From the NCBI RefSeq assembly GCF_021233415.1, contig NZ_CP089466.1, positions 1,302,001 to 1,366,000 of the forward strand: a stretch of DNA of 64,000 nucleotides, read 5' to 3'. Below, piece by piece: positions 44,496-52,559 of the stretch. Source of the DNA: Halobacterium litoreum (GTDB taxonomy: Archaea > Halobacteriota > Halobacteria > Halobacteriales > Halobacteriaceae). The translations under genes were made by a program, and so were the position numbers. The notes beneath the pieces are model-generated. The model did not search any database. It was not told where the DNA came from and worked only from the letters and a program-made list of their open reading frames with translations. Every line of letters starts with the position of its first letter. The first letter of the stretch is position 1.

Positions 44496-47400
44496 AACTG
44501 AGCCGCGACCAACTCTCGGTCGTCGTGCTCGCGGTGGTGCTCGTGCTGTCGGCGGTGGTCATCACGCCGGGCATGGTGTTCCCGACGGGCGGCGACGACA
44601 CGGACGCGTCCGCGGGCCGCACGTACGACGGGACCGAGTCGGGGCTGATGGCGGTGCCGGACGACCACACGCGGACGGCGAGTGAGGAGACGGCGGGCCT
44701 CGGGTCGCAGGTGCGCGCGAGTCAGGGCGCCCAAACGATGCAGGTGACCGTCACCGAGCGCGACGGCGACGTGGCGCTCGAACTGACGGACGACCGGATT
44801 CACGACGGGCGCTGGGTGTCGGTGCCCGCGAAGTGGTTCCGCGAGGCGCTCGGGAACGTGCCCGAGGTCGCGTACATCGAGCACGAGTCCGGCCGCGAGT
44901 ACGAGTCCCAGATTAGCGTCAGGGGCGGCGACGCCGCGTTCTACGTCCAGGGATTCAGTACGAACACGGTCACGTTCAGCGGCGAGGTCTCCGTCGGCGG
45001 GACGTACAGCAACGGCTCGTCTGTCCAGTACGAACTCTCGAATTTGGACTCGGCGTCTGACCCGCTGCTCAATGTGACCGGCGTGGAAACCGGAGAGAAC
45101 GACACCGAATCCGGGTCTATCTCGGGGTCGGGCACGGTGTCGTTGAGTCTCGCGTCGGATTCAACGGTTACGGGGCACAACGGGACGGGAACGAGTCCGC
45201 TTGTCTCGGTGACGCCGTATCGGTCTGATACGCCAACGCGAGCCCATGAAGGCGGATATTCACAGGACACAAGCCGGGCTGTTCTCGGCGGCGACCACCG
45301 GCGAACCGAGATAGTCCTGCAAGACGTGGGGCAGTCGGTTGATAGCGTCACGCTCAACCTACGGAGCGCGCCCACAGACGCCGGAGGATGGCGATACGAT
45401 GCCTACGTTGAGTGCGGAGTATCGGACGGCGATTACACCGGAGGCACGCAGGTCGTTGATGGCCTCAAACCCGTGGACGGCTATACCGGGAATTGGACGA
45501 TAGACGGCTTCTCGGTGGACACTTCCGGGTGTACGAACGCGCATTTCTCGCTCGTCAGTCAATCCGTGAGTTCGGTGGACACGTCGAAAACGTGGGAGAT
45601 TGGCGAGGACAGCGGCACGGTCGCGGACTTCGGTGCGCCGACCTTCGAGTATGAGGAAGGCGCTGACTCGGGGTCTGCGTATACGGTGTTCGGCGTGTGG
45701 TACAGTCCGGGCGAGGCACCGGACTCGGTGTCCGTGAGTGACGGCTACGGTAATTCCCACGATTTCACGAGCCTCACGGCGGGAGAGACGGTTTCCGCGC
45801 GGATGCCCATTAATCTCAACTCGTCGGGTCTCTCGGTATCCACGTCACCGAGCGCACCCGCCGACGTGACCGCCGAGTACCGGGAGTATACGGAAACGTT
45901 CGACCCCGCCATCGAACTTAACGGCCACACCGAATCCGTCTCCGGCACGCTCGCGGAGGGCGAGACGGTGTCGCGGAATTTCTCGAAGGACGTGCTCCGC
46001 GAGGGGACGAACTACGTGAACATCTCCGTGGGCGACGGGACGCTGTCGGCTGACGCGCCAGCGCCGGCAGTCGCGGTGAACCTTACGCACGACGCGACGA
46101 ACAAGCAGTCGGTCACCTACGACGGCGGCCAGTGGCGCGAGACGTACAACGTCAGCGAGACGTACGCGAGCGCCCGCAGTGAGGCGAGCCTGACAATTCC
46201 GTTCCAGACGGACGTCGTCGCCATCCAGTCCATCGAGGCGCAAGTGAACGGGTCGGGCTGGTCGTCGGTCGAACCCGAGAACTACAGCCTCTCGAACACG
46301 ACACTCGCAGTCGACCTCGACGACGTGAACGGCGGCGACATCCCGTCCGGAACGACGGTCGACGTTCGAACGACCGGCATCTCCGTCGACGCCATCAACT
46401 CCTCGATTACGGTCACCCAGCCGACGGCGCCGGGGCAGGCGTTGAACTCCACGGTCTCGCTCGACTCGTGGGGGCCGGACGCGGCGCTCGCGCTCTCCGG
46501 GACGCCGCGGGGCTCGCGGCTTCACTACACGACGAACGAGTCGTGGGACGCCAGCGAGCACGCCGTCCTCGACGCCAGCGGCGCGAACCAACTCTACTTC
46601 CCGGCGGCCACCTCGGGCGACTCGTTCCGCGTCCACACGCTCCCTGTCGACCTCTCGCCGGAGGCCGGCGAGATTCGGGCGCGTATTCCGGACGGACAGG
46701 TCAACCGGACCGCGCCCGTGTTCGCGGTGCAACCGGGCGAGACCGTGGGGAACGCGTACGACGCGACGTTCCTGAACGCGGAGGATGGCGAGGACTACAT
46801 CCTCTGGAGCAAGACGAACAACGTCGTCCTCGACTCCGCGACCGCCGGAAGTCCGGTGACGCTGACCGACGACGAGGACAACGTCGAGACGCTCCAGATT
46901 CGCCTCGACACGACCGGCGGCAGTAGCGGCGGCGGTGGCGACTCGGATGGGAGTGGTCCGGGTATCATCGCGGAGCCGACGACCGGCGGGAGCACGAACC
47001 TCGTCGCGCTCATCGGCTTGTCCATCCTCGCGGGCCTCGTCATCGTGGCGTCCCGAAACGACGGGCTCGTCGCCTCCGCGGGCGAAGACGCGGCAGACGG
47101 CATCGAGGAGACCCTCGGCGGCATCCCCGTCGCCGGCCCGCTTCTCGGGAAGAGCATCGGCGGCGTCGTCGAATCGACCGCGGGGCTCGCGGAGGGCATC
47201 GCGGGGAATCGGACGGTCGCGATGTCGATCGTGACGGCCATCCTCATCGGCGCCGTCCAGGGCGGCATCATCGAGGTGCCGCAGTCGAGCCTGACGCTCA
47301 TCGTCGTCGCGGGCATCGGCATCTACTCGCTGGTGGCGCTCCGGGAGTTCGGGGAGTTCACGACGGAGCGCTGGGCGGTCATCATGGTCGCGACGACGCT

Positions 47401-47584
47401 GGTGACGCTCCAGACGATGAGCGAGGAGTCGCTGCTCACGGCCATCGTCCAGAGTCGCGTCTGGCCGATTCTCGCCTTCGGCGGGCTCTACCTCGCGTAC
47501 AAGTTCGTGCAGGGCGTCCGCCAGCCGGACAACCCGACGAACGTCACGCTCGACCTCAGCAACGAGGGAGGTGACAGTCAGTGA
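44489..47584 (+). CDS. Giant surface protein with C-terminal TM bundle (1031 residues)
   Basis: An N-terminal TM (LSVVVLAVVLVLSAVVI) leads into an ectodomain of about 780 residues. It is rich in beta strands and N-x-S/T sites. The part at about residues 170-470 uses more AT-rich codons. A Gly/Ser linker (SSGGGGDSDGSGPG) near residue 815 precedes five TM segments (for example LVALIGLSILAGLVIV and LTLIVVAGIGIYSLVAL). GTG start. Candidate host-recognition or fusion protein of the element. No recognised family, and it differs from pleolipovirus spikes in size. Confidence 0.78.
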   Translation: MVKLSRDQLSVVVLAVVLVLSAVVITPGMVFPTGGDDTDASAGRTYDGTESGLMAVPDDHTRTASEETAGLGSQVRASQGAQTMQVTVTERDGDVALELTDDRIHDGRWVSVPAKWFREALGNVPEVAYIEHESGREYESQISVRGGDAAFYVQGFSTNTVTFSGEVSVGGTYSNGSSVQYELSNLDSASDPLLNVTGVETGENDTESGSISGSGTVSLSLASDSTVTGHNGTGTSPLVSVTPYRSDTPTRAHEGGYSQDTSRAVLGGDHRRTEIVLQDVGQSVDSVTLNLRSAPTDAGGWRYDAYVECGVSDGDYTGGTQVVDGLKPVDGYTGNWTIDGFSVDTSGCTNAHFSLVSQSVSSVDTSKTWEIGEDSGTVADFGAPTFEYEEGADSGSAYTVFGVWYSPGEAPDSVSVSDGYGNSHDFTSLTAGETVSARMPINLNSSGLSVSTSPSAPADVTAEYREYTETFDPAIELNGHTESVSGTLAEGETVSRNFSKDVLREGTNYVNISVGDGTLSADAPAPAVAVNLTHDATNKQSVTYDGGQWRETYNVSETYASARSEASLTIPFQTDVVAIQSIEAQVNGSGWSSVEPENYSLSNTTLAVDLDDVNGGDIPSGTTVDVRTTGISVDAINSSITVTQPTAPGQALNSTVSLDSWGPDAALALSGTPRGSRLHYTTNESWDASEHAVLDASGANQLYFPAATSGDSFRVHTLPVDLSPEAGEIRARIPDGQVNRTAPVFAVQPGETVGNAYDATFLNAEDGEDYILWSKTNNVVLDSATAGSPVTLTDDEDNVETLQIRLDTTGGSSGGGGDSDGSGPGIIAEPTTGGSTNLVALIGLSILAGLVIVASRNDGLVASAGEDAADGIEETLGGIPVAGPLLGKSIGGVVESTAGLAEGIAGNRTVAMSIVTAILIGAVQGGIIEVPQSSLTLIVVAGIGIYSLVALREFGEFTTERWAVIMVATTLVTLQTMSEESLLTAIVQSRVWPILAFGGLYLAYKFVQGVRQPDNPTNVTLDLSNEGGDSQ

Positions 47585-47880
47585 TTTGGGGACTCCTCTC
47601 TGGGCTCGGGCTCGGCGAGCAGTTGTTCGCGGCGGGCCTGATGCTCGTCGTCGCGTGGTATCTACTGCGCGCGCTTTCGATGGCGGGCACGCTCGGCGTG
47701 GCCGTGTCCTCGGGCATCATGTACGCGGTCGTGACCGCAGTCGTGCTGGCGGTGGCGCTCGCGGCTGGCTGGCTCGACCCGCAGATGGGCGCTATCATGA
47801 ACGCCGTCTCGAAGGCCGAACACGTCTTTCGGACGTTCGTCGTGGACGTCGTCGAGTCGGCGCTGGAGGGCGCGACGTGA
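47581..47880 (+). CDS. Small membrane protein (99 residues)
   Basis: Three TM-like segments: LFAAGLMLVVAWYLLRAL, LGVAVSSGIMYAVVTAVVL and ALAAGWL. GTG start coupled by GTGA to the previous stop. Unknown family. Confidence 0.7.
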   Translation: MIWGLLSGLGLGEQLFAAGLMLVVAWYLLRALSMAGTLGVAVSSGIMYAVVTAVVLAVALAAGWLDPQMGAIMNAVSKAEHVFRTFVVDVVESALEGAT

Positions 47881-48005
47881 GTTCCCCGCCAGTCCGTCTC
47901 TCGACGGTGCCGCCTGTGGCCTGTGTTCGGTGCGCGGTCGCCGCAGCGCATCCGTACGGTCACCACGCGGGGCGTTGTCTGAATTGCGGGCGGCTACGTG
48001 ATTGA
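47877..48005 (+). CDS. 42-residue zinc-finger micro-protein, last gene of the chain
   Basis: GTG start in the preceding stop. Two CxxC pairs (CVRC and CLNC) form one zinc site. Ends the 12.5-kb coupled chain. Confidence 0.6.
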   Translation: MSSPPVRLSTVPPVACVRCAVAAAHPYGHHAGRCLNCGRLRD

Positions 48006-48046
48006 CCGTTTGTACTACTATAGAAGCGAAAGCGACCTACCCGGTG

Positions 48047-48700
48047 TTAATGAAACTCCGGAAATTCGGCGCGTTCCATATTCTCTCGTTTCTTTTTGAG
48101 GTCTCGGTTCCATCGGTACAGGATGGCACTGACGCCGAGAATCTCGAAGAAAACGAATAGAACCGCTTCTGGAGTCTTTGGGAACAAGAAGAGAACTACA
48201 GTAAACGATAGCAGTGCGGTACCAATGCCGACGAACAACTGCACAAACTGAATTCTATTCATCAGGACACGAATTGCCGCAGAGTTCTTACTGATATGTG
48301 AACCAGATATCAGGGAGATTCGGCCGTTTACTTCTGATTTCGAATAGCCGTCTTCAATGGCGTCTCGATACAGTTTATCGCTCGCGCCGATACCGTGGGC
48401 ATAATTTCGGGTGAACAGCCCCAAGAGGGCTCCGAGAAGCAGGAATGCGGTTGAGAAGAATAGCAAACCCAGTTTTATGGTGGTGAACTCTATTCCTGCT
48501 CCAGACTTGGTGAGAGTTAGTCCAGAAACGACCAACCCGATCATAACCAAAGCCGTCCGAGTTAGCTGAGACAACGCTCGGTTGAGCGATTGAATCGTGT
48601 TGGCTTGCTGGCCAAGAATCGGTCTCGCGAGTTCAGATAATCGGGCGACACCTTCGGGATTGTCTGGATTCTTCGCGGCTTCGTATATGTCGTCGGTCAT
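48047..48700 (-). CDS. Orphan four-TM protein
   Basis: 217 residues with two pairs of TM helices (ALVMIGLVVSGLTLT with LGLLFFSTAFLLLGALLGL; VQLFVGIGTALLSFTVVLFLF with VLFVFFEILGVSAILY) and a soluble loop between. It is AT-richer than the chain. A TATA-like cttatgcc about 28 bp upstream supports the ATG at 48698-48700. Converges with the chain. No family is assigned; the two-pair layout resembles small defence or signalling membrane proteins only superficially. Confidence 0.68.
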   Translation of the reverse strand: MTDDIYEAAKNPDNPEGVARLSELARPILGQQANTIQSLNRALSQLTRTALVMIGLVVSGLTLTKSGAGIEFTTIKLGLLFFSTAFLLLGALLGLFTRNYAHGIGASDKLYRDAIEDGYSKSEVNGRISLISGSHISKNSAAIRVLMNRIQFVQLFVGIGTALLSFTVVLFLFPKTPEAVLFVFFEILGVSAILYRWNRDLKKKRENMERAEFPEFH

Positions 48701-49206
48701 AGGCTGACATGGTATAGGGTTGGCATAAGGACAGCGACGGTTTGGGGTGGGTAAGACCCTTCGGCGGTTTGGAACGCCGAAGTACCTTCTAACCCCTATC
48801 TGTACGTACAGCGTTTCTCCGCCCGCCGGACAGCCGGTAGCAGTGGCTGGGGCTGTGCGGTGAGGGCCGGCGCGGTTTGCGCCGGCCCGGTTTACCCCGA
48901 CCCCCTTAGGGGCACTATGGCTGAGGGGTGGCGGCGGACCCCCGTGCCGGCCGAGCCGCCGTGAGGCGCGCTCTGGGCCCGTCGAGACCGCCTCGACCGT
49001 GCCGACATGGGGTGTTGTTTCGCGCGAAACTGGCACGGATAGAAGGGGAACCGTGCCGTTTACACCTATGTGAAAGTGAAGCGGCCGCGTCGACGGCGCC
49101 GCGACGAGTGGGGAGCGTGGAGAACAGCGCGTGAATCAACGAATTGAGCGAGAAGAGCGCAGCGTCGCCACTACACCGCACCGCGAACCCGGCCGCGAGC
49201 GCGTGC
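48701..49206. other. Gene-free 506-bp stretch with hairpins and palindromes
   Basis: No credible gene. Strong dyads: cttcggcg/cgccgaag at 48759-48766 and 48775-48782; gggccggcgc/gcgccggccc at 48864-48873 and 48879-48888; and the 14-bp palindrome gtttcgcgcgaaac at 49017-49030 framed by ccgtgcc (48996-49002) and ggcacgg (49032-49038). Repeated ggttt motifs accompany them. Possibly an origin, transfer or packaging site. Confidence 0.6.
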
Positions 49207-51135
49207 TCAGTCGGTCAGTCTCGGGTACGGGTCGACGCGAACGCGAACGTGCTCGGCGTCGATGGCGTCCTCGTCGAGCGCGTAGCCGAGTGCCTGTCCG
49301 TCGATCGGCACCTCGTCGAACGGTTCCCAGTTCGCGACGTCGTCAGCGTCGGGCTCGTCGGCCCGATCGTCGGAGTCCTCGTCGCTGGTCGTGGACAGGT
49401 CGACGTCGAGGCCGAGGTCGTCGACGATTCCCTCCAGGTCGTCGGGCTCGTCGGCGTCGCGAAGGTCGTCGCGCGTGTAGACGGCGTCCTCGCGGACGGC
49501 CTCGACGAGCGTGTCGGCGTCATCATCGGAGAGGCCAAGGTCGGTGAGGTGGTCGTGGACGCGGTCGTCGGCGCGGTCGCTGCGGTCCTCGGCCAACTCT
49601 TCGCGGTCGGCCTGAATCGCGTCGATCGCGTCGGCGCCGAGGTCCTCCAGGTAGCGACTGGAGAACGCGACCAGCGTCTTCGCGCCGCGGGTCCGTGAGA
49701 GGAGGCCGGGGGCGTCGTCGCCGCCGACGCCGTCGGCGAGCCGGCGGACGTGCTCGCGGATGGTTCGCTTCGCGGCGCCGGTCTCCGCGACGAGATCCTC
49801 GTAGGTCACCTGACCGCGGCGACGGACGACGTCAAGGATGTCGAGCACGAGGTCGGTGCGCGTCCGCGTGGCCTCGCGGTAGAGGGCGGGCTGGAGGCTT
49901 TCGTAGTGCTTGCGGAGCCAGTAGCGGCGGCCCTCGGGGTGGTTCCACTGGACGCGTGGGTTCTCGGGGCCGTCGCTGTAGTCGTCGGCGACGAGGTCCG
50001 CCTCGGTCACGTCGGCCCACTGGAGGTGCGAGAGGAGAATCTCGTCGAGGATAGCCATGACTTCGTCCCAGCGCTCCCAGGGAATCATCTTCTCGGAGCG
50101 CTGGCCGGTCTCCTCGTCGACGACCGTCTCCTTCCCGTTGAGCGCGACCTCCAGTTTCGGCTGGTCGAGCGGGTAGTCGACGCGGTCGGGGTCTTTCGGG
50201 TAGTAGAGCTTGATGAGAATCTCGGCGTCGAGGCGCGGGAAGCCGAGTTGCTCCCACTCGCTCGTGCGAATCTTCGCTTCGAGCCATTTCGAGTCCTCGT
50301 GCACGCCAGTGGTCTCGACGTCGGCGTCGTGTTTCGCGAGGAGTTCCGCACTCTGGCGAATCGTGTGCACGATGTCGCCTTCGACAGTCTCGTCGGCGCG
50401 GTGATGCACTTCGGCCTTCCCGAAGCCGGCCGATTCGGTGACGACGTCTTTCTGACGAACGCCGTAGTTGAGGGTGTGGCCGAGGAGGTGGGCGGCGCGT
50501 TCGAGGAACTCCTCGGTCTGGTCGACCCAGGTACTCTGGACGCGCACGAGCGTACCCTCGCCGTGTGGGAGTCGGAAGTCGTTGCCGTCCGGGTAGACGA
50601 GAGCTTCGTCCTGTGGTTCCAGTTTCAGCGAGAGGGAGCGCGGTGGCGTGCGCTTCCACGCGATGCTCCCGTCGTCGTTGATTGGCTGGACGGTGAGGTC
50701 GTAGCTGTACCAGGGACTGTAGTCGTCGCTGGTGCCGGTGCCTGCCTTCCACGGGCTCGACCGGAGCGTGACGGCGTACTCGTCGTCTTCGTCCTCGGCG
50801 GGATGCTCGTAGGAGCGCGTGAGTACCGCGTAGTCGCGCCCCGTGTGGGGGTTGGTGATGAAGTCGTCTTCGTGGGCGTACCACGCCGCACGGGCGTGCT
50901 GGTAGACGCTCCCGTTGGGGATGCGGCGACCGTCGTCACCGAGGTCGAACTTCGAGGTAACGCCGTCGCCGGCGCGGTCGGTGTCGGCGAGGACGAACTT
51001 GCCGCCGCCACCATGGCGCGCGCCCTGCGGGAGTACGCAGCGTGTCGTGGTGATGCCCTCGGCGCGGTCGAGGTCGAGGCTCTCGTAGGGGTTTCGAACG
51101 CGCGAGACCGCGGGAGGCGTGTCCGAGCGGCTCAC
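49207..51135 (-). CDS. Large protein of the right operon with winged helix and acidic tail
   Basis: 642 residues from a GTG start (MSRSDTPPAVSRVRNPYE). The first 420 residues are of unknown fold, with His/Asp-rich segments. At about 440-500 there is a winged helix (VRRRGQVTYEDLVAETGAA, then TIREHVRRLADG). The last 150 residues are very acidic and probably extended. Its stop ends the right operon. Replication initiation or regulation of the element is possible by position, but nothing diagnostic is visible. Confidence 0.7.
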   Translation of the reverse strand: MSRSDTPPAVSRVRNPYESLDLDRAEGITTTRCVLPQGARHGGGGKFVLADTDRAGDGVTSKFDLGDDGRRIPNGSVYQHARAAWYAHEDDFITNPHTGRDYAVLTRSYEHPAEDEDDEYAVTLRSSPWKAGTGTSDDYSPWYSYDLTVQPINDDGSIAWKRTPPRSLSLKLEPQDEALVYPDGNDFRLPHGEGTLVRVQSTWVDQTEEFLERAAHLLGHTLNYGVRQKDVVTESAGFGKAEVHHRADETVEGDIVHTIRQSAELLAKHDADVETTGVHEDSKWLEAKIRTSEWEQLGFPRLDAEILIKLYYPKDPDRVDYPLDQPKLEVALNGKETVVDEETGQRSEKMIPWERWDEVMAILDEILLSHLQWADVTEADLVADDYSDGPENPRVQWNHPEGRRYWLRKHYESLQPALYREATRTRTDLVLDILDVVRRRGQVTYEDLVAETGAAKRTIREHVRRLADGVGGDDAPGLLSRTRGAKTLVAFSSRYLEDLGADAIDAIQADREELAEDRSDRADDRVHDHLTDLGLSDDDADTLVEAVREDAVYTRDDLRDADEPDDLEGIVDDLGLDVDLSTTSDEDSDDRADEPDADDVANWEPFDEVPIDGQALGYALDEDAIDAEHVRVRVDPYPRLTD

Positions 51136-51254
51136 TGTGACCGCCTCCAGTAGTCGCGGCGGTCGAGAACCGGGTCGGCGTCGAGGCGCGCGACCTCGCG
51201 ACCCGTGAGGAACTCCACCGCGTGCTCGATACCACGACCAGACTCGTCGTTCAC
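51132..51254 (-). CDS. 40-residue protein of the right operon
   Basis: GTG start, MNDESGRGIEHAVEFLTG to DYWRRSQ. Coupled by GTGA overlaps at both ends. Confidence 0.55.
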   Translation of the reverse strand: MNDESGRGIEHAVEFLTGREVARLDADPVLDRRDYWRRSQ

Positions 51255-51796
51255 GCAGACCACCCCGCGGTAAGCGTGGCCTGATAGTCCTCGGCAATCG
51301 CCTCGTAACCGCGGACTTCCAGCACAGTGTCGTTCCGGTGGAAGAGCTTCCTGATGGCGCCGTCCTGGTAGACGAGTTCCTTGATGTTCGCCCCCTGGTA
51401 GTTCTTCGGAAGGCCGTCGGCCCGCGCCTCGTCTCCGGGGTCACCGAGCGCGACCGTGTACGCAGGGATGCCGTAGTAACGGCGCTCACGCACCCGGAAA
51501 ACCTTTCGAACGCGGCCTTCGTGGTGGTGACTCGCGTGAACCAAGCTTCCGGCGTTGAGGACATCGTCGACGGACGGCTGTTCGGGCGGGTTCAGTCGAA
51601 GGAGCACGCCGTCGGGGAGGACCGCGAGGCGGTAGGTGACGCGTTCGGCGACATCGTCTTCGTCGCCATACGGCCAGTCGTGGCCGTCGCGGCGGTAGGA
51701 GTTGTGTGGTGGCGTGTACGTGTGCCCGGCCTCGTCGCGGAGGGCTGCCGGCGCGAGCGGCCGGTCGTAGTACTCCGTCGGGTCGTCACTCGTCAT
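51251..51796 (-). CDS. 181-residue protein of the right operon
   Basis: MTSDDPTEYYDRPLAPAAL onward, with His-rich stretches (LVHASHHHEGRVRKVFR) and aromatic residues; no TM or Cys pairs. The ATG lies inside the end of the upstream gene (11-nt overlap). Unknown family. Confidence 0.65.
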   Translation of the reverse strand: MTSDDPTEYYDRPLAPAALRDEAGHTYTPPHNSYRRDGHDWPYGDEDDVAERVTYRLAVLPDGVLLRLNPPEQPSVDDVLNAGSLVHASHHHEGRVRKVFRVRERRYYGIPAYTVALGDPGDEARADGLPKNYQGANIKELVYQDGAIRKLFHRNDTVLEVRGYEAIAEDYQATLTAGWSA

Positions 51797-51995
51797 CGGT
51801 CCACCCCCGCGAGATAGTGTACTCCTCGCTTCTCCACTGGTGCGTGAACTCGTGAGCGCCGACAACCGACTCGGCAATCTCCAAGTTGACCTCGCGCGGG
51901 AGGTTCGCGCGGTCAGCGTCGCGCTCGACGACGACCTCGCCGCACGAGCACGTCGCCCGAAAGACTTCAACCGTGTTCTCGTCGGTGTCCGTCAC
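51786..51995 (-). CDS. 69-residue protein with CxC motif
   Basis: A small beta-rich protein with FRATCSCGEVVVERDADR and a C-terminal SEEYTISRGWTDDE. The CSC pair alone is not a full zinc site. Coupled to its neighbours. Confidence 0.6.
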   Translation of the reverse strand: MTDTDENTVEVFRATCSCGEVVVERDADRANLPREVNLEIAESVVGAHEFTHQWRSEEYTISRGWTDDE

Positions 51996-52336
51996 GCGCC
52001 GTCACCTCCGAGGCAGTCGCCACAGCGAGCGCCCGCGGGCTTCGTCTCCTGCCCGCAGTCGGGACACGGACCGGACTCGTACTCGGGCGCGCCGTGCTCG
52101 ACGCTACAGGTCGAGCAGCGCGCGCCGCGACAGTTGCGGCCGCAGTCGAGACAAGTGCCGCCGTCGGCGGCGAGGCGCGGCGAGAGCCCGAAGTCTGCGG
52201 GCGTGTGGTCGTCGAGGAAGTGCTGGCTACGGGACTCGCCGTCGTCGAACTCGTGACCGCACGGGCACGTCTCCAACCGGACCTGCACGACAGGCTGTCC
52301 CGGATAGGAGATACGCTCCAGGGTCACACCGACCAC
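51992..52336 (-). CDS. Multi-zinc-ribbon protein, first gene of the right operon
   Basis: 114 residues (GTG start at 52336; a second GTG at 52327 is possible). Six Cys pairs or singles: CPCGHEFDD, CLDCGRNCRGARCSTC, CPDCGQE and CGDCLGG, so up to three zinc sites. A TATA-like element next to the attR (about 52379-52386, ctaattac on the minus strand) can drive it. Nucleic-acid binding is plausible. Confidence 0.68.
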   Translation of the reverse strand: MVGVTLERISYPGQPVVQVRLETCPCGHEFDDGESRSQHFLDDHTPADFGLSPRLAADGGTCLDCGRNCRGARCSTCSVEHGAPEYESGPCPDCGQETKPAGARCGDCLGGDGA

Positions 52337-52388
52337 CCCGAGATACCGCTGTTCGTGTCAGAGAACCCTGGAAAAGGGTAATTAGGGT

Positions 52389-52403
52389 AGCGGGCCGGGC
52401 GCG
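52389..52403. repeat. attR core inside the tRNA-Lys 3' end
   Basis: Identical to 24362-24376. Its last 12 bp are the final nucleotides of the tRNA acceptor and T stem, so integration keeps the gene intact. Confidence 0.7.
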
Positions 52404-52464
52404 ATTTGAACACGCGACCGACGGATTAAGAGTCCGTCGCTCTGCCGAACTGAGCTACCGGCCC
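52392..52464 (-). tRNA. tRNA-Lys (anticodon CTT)
   Basis: 73 nt that fold fully: acceptor GGGCCGG/CCGGCCC (7 bp), D stem GCTC/GAGC, anticodon stem ACGGA/TCCGT with loop CTCTTAA (anticodon CTT), 5-nt variable region, T stem GCGTG/CGCGC with TTCAAAT. No CCA is encoded. No intron. It is the integration target of the 28-kb element. Confidence 0.97.
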
Positions 52465-52559
52465 AACGCATCCTTTTCTTGCGGGGTGGCACTAAAATAC
52501 GTTCTGATTCGGACCGGGTGACGGGACGGCTTAAGGCGCGGCGGGTACACGCTGTACCC

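Larger units (their letters stand above)
24362..52403. mobile_element. 28-kb integrated element at tRNA-Lys(CTT)
   Basis: Bounded by a 15-bp direct repeat that keeps the tRNA gene intact at the right end. It carries two tyrosine recombinases, a PhiH1-like repressor, a J-domain protein, an Orc1/Cdc6 initiator, CBASS cargo, a long membrane-protein/ATPase gene chain and many small zinc-finger proteins. Nearly all genes overlap by ATGA, GTGA or TGATG, unlike the chromosome on either side, and base composition varies strongly inside. Whether it is a provirus, a vesicle-transferred plasmid or a conjugative element cannot be decided from sequence alone. I saw no recognisable capsid, portal or tail gene. 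Confidence 0.88.

Noticed and set aside
40281-47584. Conjugative type IV secretion genes
   Set aside because: Only one ATPase with Walker motifs was seen, and no relaxase, VirB4/VirD4 pair or pilin signal was found; left as an open alternative, not called.
48928-49134. 68-codon plus-strand frame in the structured region
   Set aside because: Crosses the 14-bp palindrome and its arms, has no promoter or ribosome-binding site, and low-complexity sequence.
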